A stretch of 64,000 nucleotides of DNA from an uncultured Saprospiraceae bacterium (GTDB taxonomy: Bacteria; Bacteroidota; Bacteroidia; Chitinophagales; Saprospiraceae), in contig CALHAM010000046.1 of assembly GCA_937934275.1 (NCBI GenBank), positions 62,001 through 126,000 of the forward strand, in the 5' to 3' direction. The notes under the pieces are model-generated. The model ran no database searches. It was given only the letters and a program-made list of their open reading frames with translations, and was not told the DNA's origin. Positions 56,265-64,000 of this stretch are shown here, piece after piece. The position numbers were made by a program, and so were the translations under genes. Position 1 is the stretch's first letter. The number at the start of each line of letters is the position of its first letter.

Positions 56265-57995
56265 ATGCGCCCACACTTCTGCCTTCTCTGCATAGCCCTG
56301 CTGGCCGCTTCTTTCAACGCTTCGGCCCAACCAAAGCCTCTGCTCGCCATTGAGGAAATCAGCCGCAGCAGTGGACGCGCTATTCCCGTGCCTGCCACGG
56401 GGCTGGCTATCGTTGACATCAACAGCAAATTGCGCATCGCTCCCGACCCCGAAGCCGTGCGCTTAAAAGCGCTGGAGCTGGCCGGAAAAGTGCAACTCGA
56501 CCGCCAGCTGCGCCAAAAAATCAGCCGCCTCGAGCATATTTTGCGCGAACAGGAGCGTTTGGTGCAATACATCCAACAGGCTGTGGCGACTCCCGAACAG
56601 CAGCCCGACTCCCTGCTAATGCTGCTGCGCGCTACCATGCGCGATATCGGATCCGACACTTTGCTGCGCATTCGCTACAACGCGTACAGCCGAGAATATA
56701 CCGAACGCCTACGCGCCGACCCTTCGCTGCGCGAACGCGAGGACCGATTGCTCTACATCCTGAGCCGCTACAACGAGTCGCTCGACAGCCTACGCGGCGA
56801 ACTGCAGAATGTGCATAAAACCGCTCGCGTCCGATTCAGCCTCCGGGCCTTCCGAAAAGACCGCAGCGGCGGCATGCGCCTGCACATCGAAAACTTCGAC
56901 CTCTTCGAACAGGGGCAATTCTACGAGGTAGAAAACTGGACGCTGATGATTACCCCCGAACAGCTGCAGCAACTGCAAAACCTCAAAGACCTGGCCTCTT
57001 CCCTCAACCAAGGCTCTGATAAAGCCCTGCAAGACTTCCGCGACAAGGTCTTCCAGATGCTGCCGGCGTTGGCTTGCTTAGAGCAGTTTCCTGTGGAGAT
57101 CCGATTGGCCAGCGAAACCATCCCCTTAGAGGTGCGCTCCGTCCTCGAGCGCAACTGGAACGACGCTCGACAGCAACTCGATTTGCTGCGCAACGAACTG
57201 ACAACGCTCTCACCCGCCGCCGACGCCTACGACGTCAAAGCCCGATGGGCGGCGTTGCGCTTTCACGCCGATAGCCTCTATCAGAACACGCTGCGCAGCC
57301 TAATGGCGCTGCCGCAAACCAACGCCCATGTGCGCAACCTACTCCAATGCGCCGAGCAAACCCGCGCCGACATCGCGCGCCTTGACCAGTTTATCCGCTC
57401 CTTTCCAGAAACTTATCTGCGAAAGGTTTATTTGGCCTGCGACGAACTGGCTGCCGAAGTGCTGGCTTTCGACTTAGCCCAAATTCCCGAAACGGGTATT
57501 CTCGACTTAGCCTACACTGGCCGACGAGAAGAGGGCGACGAACTGCTCATTCAGGCCCTGCTCGTCCCCGAAAACGATACAGCCTCGCGCCGGCGCTATA
57601 CGGTCATTGAAGAGCGCACCGCCGTTATGATCGTCGCTGGCCCGCGAGCCGTGCCGCGTGTAGGGTTGATGATGGCCAACCCTTACACGCTACAGCAACC
57701 CGATGCCGCCCAATTTCGCTTCACACCCTCGGCAGCGCTGCTGGTAAAATTTGGCAGCCGGCGCTCGCATCTGTACAACCGCTTTCTCGACCCCGGCATC
57801 GGCCTCGTAACCGCTTCCCCTGATTTTTCCTTAGACGGCATTCCGGAATTTGGCGCCGGCCTGGCCGCCACGCTCTTCCGAGATATTGCCAGCGCTGGCT
57901 GGTGTTGGAATTTTGGCCTCAACAAGCCCTTCTATTTCCTCGGCATCAATCTGCCGTTGAACCTGCCAAGCATGCCCGTAGGGACGATGCGGTAA
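56265..57995 (+). CDS. exported hypothetical protein
   Basis: Signal peptide MRPHFCLLCIALLAASFNASAQ; helical middle, C-terminal beta-rich region; 14 bp after the upstream gene. Confidence 0.72.
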   Translation: MRPHFCLLCIALLAASFNASAQPKPLLAIEEISRSSGRAIPVPATGLAIVDINSKLRIAPDPEAVRLKALELAGKVQLDRQLRQKISRLEHILREQERLVQYIQQAVATPEQQPDSLLMLLRATMRDIGSDTLLRIRYNAYSREYTERLRADPSLREREDRLLYILSRYNESLDSLRGELQNVHKTARVRFSLRAFRKDRSGGMRLHIENFDLFEQGQFYEVENWTLMITPEQLQQLQNLKDLASSLNQGSDKALQDFRDKVFQMLPALACLEQFPVEIRLASETIPLEVRSVLERNWNDARQQLDLLRNELTTLSPAADAYDVKARWAALRFHADSLYQNTLRSLMALPQTNAHVRNLLQCAEQTRADIARLDQFIRSFPETYLRKVYLACDELAAEVLAFDLAQIPETGILDLAYTGRREEGDELLIQALLVPENDTASRRRYTVIEERTAVMIVAGPRAVPRVGLMMANPYTLQQPDAAQFRFTPSAALLVKFGSRRSHLYNRFLDPGIGLVTASPDFSLDGIPEFGAGLAATLFRDIASAGWCWNFGLNKPFYFLGINLPLNLPSMPVGTMR

Positions 57996-58038
57996 AGACT
58001 AAAGCAACGCGGCCCGCACTTTTGCTTTCCTCTCGCTT

Positions 58039-58404
58039 TCACTCCACCATGGCCGCTAACTGGGCAAATATGCCCGACATGTGCTCCAGACGCTCATAAT
58101 TGACCGCATAAAAAATGAATTTGCCCTCGCGGCGCGTCTTGACCAGACCCGCCTGCCGCAACAGGGCTAAGTGCTGGCTGACTAAGCTCTGTTCCATGCG
58201 CAATTTAATGTACAGATCCGTAACGGTCATCTCGCCTTGCTCATGCATGTATTGAAGCATTCGCTGCCTCAGAGGATGCCGAATGGCGCGCACCATGGCC
58301 AGCGACTTATCTAAGTCAGTAGCGTTCACAAAAGGCAGAATAGCAGCTGCCTTATCGGTTTTTCCTTTTCCCATAGTATTATGTATGTTTGAACAAATAA
58401 TCAC
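58039..58404 (-). CDS. ArsR-type HTH transcriptional regulator
   Basis: ATDLDKSLAMVRAIRHPLRQRMLQYMHEQGEMTVTDLYIKLRMEQSLVSQHLALLRQAGLVKTRREGKFIFYAVN. Confidence 0.92.
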   Translation of the reverse strand: MIICSNIHNTMGKGKTDKAAAILPFVNATDLDKSLAMVRAIRHPLRQRMLQYMHEQGEMTVTDLYIKLRMEQSLVSQHLALLRQAGLVKTRREGKFIFYAVNYERLEHMSGIFAQLAAMVE

Positions 58405-58617
58405 TCGACCTTATCTGAGTTTTAAGGAGTGGCTAAAATTATGCCACACCTCCGCACTGCCAAAGCCCTGTAGAGTTTTTTTTTCAACCATACTGCTCCT
58501 ATTTTCAGAGGTGAAATGAGTTTATCCAGGTCGTTTGCGCTTAGTTTTTAAGGTGTTGTACAGTTGGGCAAACAGCCAGACCTTTGCTGTTTTTCGCAGG
58601 AGGAAATAGTGCCTTGT

Positions 58618-59310
58618 ATGAGCCGAAAAAACAAATTGCAGAAGTTTGCGGATATCGTTTCGTTTCCTAATGTGTACGAATGCTACGACGTGCAACGCCC
58701 CTCGCTGGTGGGTGTGGGCATGCAGCCCGTTGTGCTTAAAGGGCGGTGGCGTCAGGAGCATTTCCACAATACCAACCCAATCGCGCTTGAGCTGGCCTGC
58801 GGCGGCGGAGAATACACCGTAGCCTTGGCCCAACAATTTGCCGAGCGCAATTTTATCGGGGTAGACATCAAAGGCAATCGCCTTTGGCGCGGCGCTAAAA
58901 CTGCCTTAGAAATGGGCCTGACCAATGCCGCCTTTTTGCGCACGCGCATCGAAGTCATCGAATATTTCTTTGCCCCTAACGAAGTGGACGAGATCTGGAT
59001 CACCTTTCCAGACCCTTTTCCGCGACCCAGCAAAGTCAACCGCCGCCTCACGTCGCCTTTCTTTTTAGAAAAATACCGCCGCATTCTGCGGCCAGGCGGC
59101 CTCGTGCATCTCAAGCACGATGACCCCGATTTTTTTCGTTTCACCCTGGACGTGATAGCTAACGAGCCCAAATGCCGACTGCTGTATGCTGACGACGATA
59201 TCTATGCTAAGCCGCTGCCGTGGCCCGAGCTGGGCATTCGCACGCGCTACGAAAACATGCACTTGGCCGAGGGCAAACCCATCAAATACGCTCGCTTTCA
59301 GATACATTGA
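58618..59310 (+). CDS. trmB: tRNA (guanine-N7-)-methyltransferase
   Basis: ELACGGGEYTVALAQQFAERNFIGVDIKGNRLWRGAKTAL...DEIWITFPDPFPRPSKVNRRLTSPFFLEKYRRILRPGG. Confidence 0.94.
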   Translation: MSRKNKLQKFADIVSFPNVYECYDVQRPSLVGVGMQPVVLKGRWRQEHFHNTNPIALELACGGGEYTVALAQQFAERNFIGVDIKGNRLWRGAKTALEMGLTNAAFLRTRIEVIEYFFAPNEVDEIWITFPDPFPRPSKVNRRLTSPFFLEKYRRILRPGGLVHLKHDDPDFFRFTLDVIANEPKCRLLYADDDIYAKPLPWPELGIRTRYENMHLAEGKPIKYARFQIH

Positions 59311-59363
59311 ACGGGTCCTGGCCCAACCTTAGCGGTTGTTTCAGGCACACACCTTTTTTGCTT

Positions 59364-59996
59364 ATGGCTTCTCCTCTTCGCGTTGGCATCACGGGCGGTA
59401 TAGGCAGCGGCAAGACGACCCTCTGCCGGCTGTTCGCAGTGTTGGGCATCCCCATATACGACGCAGACTATTGGGCCAAATGGCTCATCGAACACGACGT
59501 TCGGGTACGCCAAGAGGTGGTCGGCCTTTTAGGGTCAGAGGCTTACCAGCCCGACGGCACCTACAACCGCCTTTATGTGGCTCGGCGCGTCTTTGCTGAT
59601 GCGGCACTGTTGGCGGCACTCAACGCCATCGTGCATCCGGCCGTCGAACGCCACAGCTTTGCCTGGCACGAGCAACAGGCGAAGACAGGTTGTCCTTACA
59701 CGCTTAAAGAGGCCGCTCTGCTCGTCGAAAGCGGCAGCTACCGATTTTTGGATGCGCTCATCGTCGTAACTGCTCCTGAAGCCATACGCTTGCGCCGTGT
59801 CATGGAGCGCGATGGTCTTTCGGAAGAGGCCGTGCGAGCGCGCTTACAACGCCAGGCCCCCGAAGCCGACAAGGTCGCCCTGGCCGACTTTGTGATCGTC
59901 AACGATGGCCAGCATGCCCTCATCCCTCAAGTGTGGCGCATCCATCGGGCGTTAGTCTGCCGCAGCCTTCACCAGCAAATGCCTCCTCGAAAATGA
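59364..59996 (+). CDS. coaE: dephospho-CoA kinase
   Basis: LRVGITGGIGSGKTTLCRLFAVLGIPIYDADYWAKWL (Walker A); ATG 59364. Confidence 0.93.
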   Translation: MASPLRVGITGGIGSGKTTLCRLFAVLGIPIYDADYWAKWLIEHDVRVRQEVVGLLGSEAYQPDGTYNRLYVARRVFADAALLAALNAIVHPAVERHSFAWHEQQAKTGCPYTLKEAALLVESGSYRFLDALIVVTAPEAIRLRRVMERDGLSEEAVRARLQRQAPEADKVALADFVIVNDGQHALIPQVWRIHRALVCRSLHQQMPPRK

Positions 59997-60028
59997 GAAA
60001 GGCATTTGCACAAAAAAGAGAAGGCGCA

Positions 60029-60036
60029 TACCTTTG
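60029..60036 (+). promoter_or_regulatory. putative -7 box TACCTTTG of rpmE2
   Basis: TAnnTTTG, 35 bp upstream of ATG 60072. Confidence 0.5.
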
Positions 60037-60071
60037 CCGCCCCTTTTGGCAGTCAACCTATTGGTAAGGTC

Positions 60072-60332
60072 ATGAAAAAAGACATTCATCCGAAAAATTA
60101 CCGCATCGTGGTGTTCAAAGATATTTCCACCGACGAGGCTTTCTTGGGCCGCTCGTGTGTGAACACCAAAGAAACCATCGTTTGGGAAGATGGGCAAGAA
60201 TATCCGTTGGTGAAGATGGAAATTTCGGCCTACAGCCACCCGTTCTTTACCGGCAAGATGAAGTTCGTGGACACAGCGGGGCGCATTGACAAGTTCAACA
60301 AAAAATTTGCAAACACGAAGTTTGCTAAATAG
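60072..60332 (+). CDS. rpmE2: type B 50S ribosomal protein L31
   Basis: [79 protein letters not shown]. Confidence 0.96.
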   Translation: MKKDIHPKNYRIVVFKDISTDEAFLGRSCVNTKETIVWEDGQEYPLVKMEISAYSHPFFTGKMKFVDTAGRIDKFNKKFANTKFAK

Positions 60333-60372
60333 ATTTCAACCTCTGGGCTGCCTCCGCCCCATCGCCTTGCCT

Positions 60373-60411
60373 ACCGAGGAGGCGAGCGCTTTTCCTGCTC
60401 GCCTCCTCGGT
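60373..60411 (+). terminator. intrinsic terminator of rpmE2
   Basis: Perfect 15-bp stem ACCGAGGAGGCGAGC/GCTCGCCTCCTCGGT, loop gcttttcct, then TCTTTTT. Confidence 0.88.
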
Positions 60412-60417
60412 TCTTTT

Positions 60418-60425
60418 TACTTTTG
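60418..60425 (+). promoter_or_regulatory. putative -7 box TACTTTTG of the GlmU-family gene
   Basis: TAnnTTTG begins in the terminator T tract; ATG 60453 follows. Confidence 0.45.
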
Positions 60426-60452
60426 CGCCGGACGAAATTTTCCGACGGCTCG

Positions 60453-61664
60453 ATGCAAAACCTCATTCTGTTCGACTCTGATGCACGCAACCACTTACTG
60501 CCGCTAACTGCCACACGACCCATGGGCGAATTGCGGCTGGGCATCTTCACCATACGCGGCAAATGGGAACGCCACCTGAACGCCTCTGCCTCCTACATCA
60601 CGCAAGAGTACTTGCAGGAGAAATACCCCATTCGCATCGAAAGCGAAAATTTGGTATTGAACGCCGGCATTTTGCCCAACGAGTTGCTGTGTCGCCGCAT
60701 CGAAGAGTTGAGCTTCAGCGAGGCGCTCCTGCTCAACGGCGAACTGGTGGCGGCCCGCTTAGATGCATTCCAATTCGAGACCCTCATCGAAGACGAAGAG
60801 GTGCGCGAGCTAAACGGTATCGAGTTAGACCCCGATATCCCGGTAGTGAGCATTCAGCGCCTGTGGGAACTGACGCAGCAAAATGGCGCAGCCATAGAAG
60901 ACGACTTTCGCTGGATCGCGCGCGATCGCGAGTCGGCACCCTTGCCCGAGTCGAACAGGCTAATTGGGCCGCCCGAGCGCCTATTCATCGAACCCGGCGC
61001 CTGCATTGAGGCTTGCACACTCAACACGTTGGAAGGGCCTATCTACATTGGCAAAAATGCTGAAGTGATGGAAGGCTGCTTGTTGCGCGGTCCTATCGCC
61101 ATTGGCGAGGGCGCCCAGCTGAAAATGGGTGCCCGCATTTACGGCCCCACCACCATCGGCCCAGGCTGTAAGGTGGGCGGCGAGGTGAGCCGATCCATTT
61201 TAATGGGCTATTCCAACAAAGCGCATGAGGGTTTCTTAGGCGACTCCGTTATTGGCGAATGGTGCAACTTGGGGGCAGACACCAACACCTCGAATTTGAA
61301 AAACAACTACGGCGAAGTCAAACTGTGGGACTATGCCGAGGGGCGTTTCGTCAATACGGGCGCCCAAATGTGCGGCCTATTTATGGGTGACCACGCCAAG
61401 TGCGGTATCAACACCATGTTCAACACAGGCAGCGTCGTCGGCGTATTTGCCAATGTCTTTGGCTCGGGCTACCTGCGCAATTTCATTCCAGACTTCGCCT
61501 GGGGCAGCCCAGAAGCGGGTTTCCGCACTTACGACTTCGGCCAAGCATGCGAAACTGCTCAGCGCGTGCTGCAACGGCGCAACCAAACCCTAACAGACCT
61601 AGACAAAGGCATCCTTTACCACATCTACGAACAAACGGCTCCGCTGCGCACTTGGGAAAAATAG
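60453..61664 (+). CDS. GlmU-family putative sugar nucleotidyltransferase with left-handed beta-helix
   Basis: MQNLILFDSDARNHLLPLTATRPMGELRLGIFTIRGKWE; C-terminal hexapeptide repeats GPIYIGKNAEVMEGCLLRGPIAIGEGAQLKMGARIYGPTTIGPGCKVGGEV. Confidence 0.88.
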   Translation: MQNLILFDSDARNHLLPLTATRPMGELRLGIFTIRGKWERHLNASASYITQEYLQEKYPIRIESENLVLNAGILPNELLCRRIEELSFSEALLLNGELVAARLDAFQFETLIEDEEVRELNGIELDPDIPVVSIQRLWELTQQNGAAIEDDFRWIARDRESAPLPESNRLIGPPERLFIEPGACIEACTLNTLEGPIYIGKNAEVMEGCLLRGPIAIGEGAQLKMGARIYGPTTIGPGCKVGGEVSRSILMGYSNKAHEGFLGDSVIGEWCNLGADTNTSNLKNNYGEVKLWDYAEGRFVNTGAQMCGLFMGDHAKCGINTMFNTGSVVGVFANVFGSGYLRNFIPDFAWGSPEAGFRTYDFGQACETAQRVLQRRNQTLTDLDKGILYHIYEQTAPLRTWEK

Positions 61665-61701
61665 CACTTCCTCCTCAGGCGAAACGTTCCTCTCCGAAAG
61701 C

Positions 61702-62892
61702 ATGGCAAACACCTCTGATAAATTTAATAAATACGAACAGCGCGGCGTATCGGCTTCCAAATCGGAAGTCCACGCGGCCATTCGTTCGCTGGATAGAGGG
61801 CTATACCCCAACGCCTTCTGCAAGGTGCTGCCCGATGTGGCCGGTGGCGACCCCGCCTATTGCAACCTGTTACACGCCGACACCGCCGGCACCAAAGCAG
61901 CCCTGGCCTACCTCTACTGGCGCGAAACCGGCGACCTATCGGTATGGGCGGGCATCGTTCAAGACGCTATCGTCATGAACTTAGACGACATGCTCTGCGT
62001 CGGCTGCACAGACAACGTCGTGCTGTCGAACACCATTGGGCGCAACCGCCGCCACATCCCCGGCGAAGTGCTTAGCGTGCTCATACAAGGAGCTGCCGAC
62101 TTTGCTGAGGCTTTGCGCCCTTGGGGCGTTCACCTCCACTTAGCTGGCGGTGAAACAGCCGATGTGGGCGACCTGGTGCGCACCGTAGATGTGGGCTTTA
62201 CCGCCTTTGCCCGTATACCGCGCCACAAAATCGTGGTCAATCGCATCCAGCCCGGCGATGTTGTCGTAGGGCTAGCCTCCTTCGGCCAAGCCGCTTACGA
62301 GCACCAATATAACAGCGGTATTGGCAGCAATGGCCTAACTGCAGCCCGCCACGACGTTTTGTGCAAGGAATACGCCGACCGATACCCGGAAAGCTATGAC
62401 CCGGCTATGCCCATCGAACTGGTCTATAGTGGACACCATCGCCTAACAGATACCGTAGAAGTCGAAGGGTATTCTCTGACAGTAGGTCAATTGCTTCTCT
62501 CTCCTACGCGCACATACACCCCTGTGCTGCGCGCCTTCTTGGAGCGTTGCCACGAACACGTGCATGGCCTCATTCACTGCACCGGCGGAGGCCAGACAAA
62601 GGTGCTGAAATTCTTGCATCAGGTGCGCGTGATTAAAGACAACCTTTTCGAGCCGCCTACGGTGTTTCGCCTCATTCAGGCCAGCGGCCAAACAGACTGG
62701 GCTGAGATGTATCGAGTGTTCAATATGGGCCACCGCATGGAAGTTTACACCTCGCCAACCGGCGCACAACTCCTCTTGAGCATGGCTGCTGACTTTGGCA
62801 TTGCTGCTCAAGTGGTGGGGCGCGTGGAGCCGCACGAAAGCGCTTGCGTTACTGTGCACAGCCCCTTTGGCGTCTTTGAATATGCCGAATAG
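61702..62892 (+). CDS. purM: phosphoribosylformylglycinamidine cyclo-ligase (AIR synthase)-like
   Basis: VMNLDDMLCVGCTD, GEVLSVLIQGAADFAEALRPWGVHLHLAGGETADVGDLVRTVDVGFTAF, GLASFGQAAYEHQYNSGIGSNGLTAAR, HCTGGGQTKVLKF. Confidence 0.9.
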   Translation: MANTSDKFNKYEQRGVSASKSEVHAAIRSLDRGLYPNAFCKVLPDVAGGDPAYCNLLHADTAGTKAALAYLYWRETGDLSVWAGIVQDAIVMNLDDMLCVGCTDNVVLSNTIGRNRRHIPGEVLSVLIQGAADFAEALRPWGVHLHLAGGETADVGDLVRTVDVGFTAFARIPRHKIVVNRIQPGDVVVGLASFGQAAYEHQYNSGIGSNGLTAARHDVLCKEYADRYPESYDPAMPIELVYSGHHRLTDTVEVEGYSLTVGQLLLSPTRTYTPVLRAFLERCHEHVHGLIHCTGGGQTKVLKFLHQVRVIKDNLFEPPTVFRLIQASGQTDWAEMYRVFNMGHRMEVYTSPTGAQLLLSMAADFGIAAQVVGRVEPHESACVTVHSPFGVFEYAE

Positions 62893-62955
62893 ACGGTGAA
62901 GCCAAACGATTGAAGCCAACCCTCATTGAAACATCCGTATTTTCAAAAAAATAAC

Positions 62956-62977
62956 GGCCACAGCTGTTGGCCTTTTT
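62956..62977 (+). terminator. short hairpin plus T5 between purM and the next gene
   Basis: GGCCAcagctgtTGGCCTTTTT, 10 bp before ATG 62987. Confidence 0.55.
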
Positions 62978-62986
62978 AAAGGAAAG

Positions 62987-63865
62987 ATGACTGCAAAAAA
63001 ATTGTTGTACCTAATTGCCTTTGGAGGAATGTGGGCGGCATGCGGGACGCCGTATGAAAAGAGAATTCAGGCGTTAGAAAACCAGATTTCCTCTTCTGCC
63101 GACCCTAAAGTAGTAGCCGAGCTAATTGCTTTGTATCAGGAGGCGGTCAGCGCACACCCTGCTCGACACAACGACAACGCGCGCTACTTGACGCGAGCTG
63201 CGGAGCTGAAGTTCACCAACGAGCGCGACAACGTTGGCGCCGTGCGATTGGCCACAGCGGCCATCCGAGATCACGGCGTTGAGGCCGACGTAGCCGAAGC
63301 TGCCGGCTTGCTGGCGCGCGTGTGGCGGCTGTACAAAAACCGAGCAACGCCCGACCTGTCGCGCAACCCCGACGAGATCGACCTCATGCGCCTCACCCTG
63401 GAGCAAAACACGCGCTGGCTGGACTCTTGCCTACACCGCCTAGACCGCCAGCTGCTCTCTGCCAACGAACCCGACCGCGAGAAGGCGGAAAAATTCATCC
63501 ACATCGCAGAAGGCTACGCTATCCTGCTAGAAAACCCAGACCCGACCAAAGCCGCTCAGCTCTACGCACAGGCCGCTGGGCTTGCCCGCTCCATCGGAGA
63601 ACCCAACACAGCCCTGCGCTTATACTACTACGTGGCTGAAAACATGCCCCAGCAGCGCATCGCTCCGCTCGCTCTGTTTATGATGGGCATCGTCTACGAA
63701 GACGACCTCAAAGACCTAGACAACGCCAAACAAACCTACGAGGAATTCCTAAAGCGCTATCCGGATGATCCAGAATATGCCGACGATGTGCAAGCGGCGT
63801 TGAAAAACCTGGGCACGCCGCTGGAAGAACTCATTAAGCGCTTTGAGAAAAACAAAACGCAGTAG
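62987..63865 (+). CDS. TPR-like lipoprotein
   Basis: MTAKKLLYLIAFGGMWAACGTPYEK lipobox; helical repeats including LDNAKQTYEEFLKRYPDDPEYADDVQAAL. Confidence 0.82.
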   Translation: MTAKKLLYLIAFGGMWAACGTPYEKRIQALENQISSSADPKVVAELIALYQEAVSAHPARHNDNARYLTRAAELKFTNERDNVGAVRLATAAIRDHGVEADVAEAAGLLARVWRLYKNRATPDLSRNPDEIDLMRLTLEQNTRWLDSCLHRLDRQLLSANEPDREKAEKFIHIAEGYAILLENPDPTKAAQLYAQAAGLARSIGEPNTALRLYYYVAENMPQQRIAPLALFMMGIVYEDDLKDLDNAKQTYEEFLKRYPDDPEYADDVQAALKNLGTPLEELIKRFEKNKTQ

Positions 63866-63876
63866 ATCACTACCCT

Positions 63877-64000
63877 ATGGAGCGTTCCGCGCTCTCTTTT
63901 GCTGAAAAATGGACGGCCCTGGCGCGCACCATAGGTCCATACAGTCGCCTACGCATAGCCCCCACTCCTTCTGGCTTCTTGCACCTCGGAAACGCCGTCA
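63877..64000 (+). CDS. glutamyl-tRNA synthetase-like / glutamyl-Q tRNA(Asp) synthetase (N-terminus only)
   Basis: Manual translation MERSALSFAEKWTALARTIGPYSRLRIAPTPSGFLHLGNAV; class I aaRS HIGH-type motif (HLGN). Absent from the ORF track (truncated). Confidence 0.8.
   Translation, partial: MERSALSFAEKWTALARTIGPYSRLRIAPTPSGFLHLGNAV

Noticed and set aside
1-64000. CRISPR arrays, rRNA operons, IS elements, prophage genes
   Set aside because: No regularly spaced repeats, rRNA sequence, transposase, integrase or phage structural genes were recognised on either strand.

Overview
The window is a gene-dense chromosomal segment from a member of the Bacteroidota, inferred from type-A T9SS sorting domains, TAnnTTTG -7 promoter boxes, a YAMAA-type tmRNA tag and gene content. 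Most of it is housekeeping: ubiX, folE, queD, thrB, glyA, pyrD, murB, rlmH, acs, ade, trmB, coaE, rpmE2, a GlmU-family protein, purM, one tRNA-Asn and one tmRNA (ssrA). A PGM1-like ATP-grasp ligase is truncated at the left edge and a glutamyl-tRNA synthetase-like gene at the right edge; neither is in the ORF track. The most system-like locus is a 1020-aa protein at 50512-53574. It has an N-terminal TIR-like domain, a short segment resembling an effector-associated domain, and a long helical region with no recognisable NTPase motif, so it is a candidate single-gene immune or conflict protein. The main accessory-looking region is an AT-richer stretch (about 33.4-39.2 kb) with hairpin-rich intergenic DNA, a 53-aa membrane ORF missing from the ORF track, a lipoprotein and a large M19-like dipeptidase with tandem N-terminal repeats. 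Other points of interest are a dihydroorotase-like protein without its catalytic residues, a free-standing UvrD-Tudor-like protein, and compact terminator/promoter overlaps. All assignments are by eye; no searches were run.
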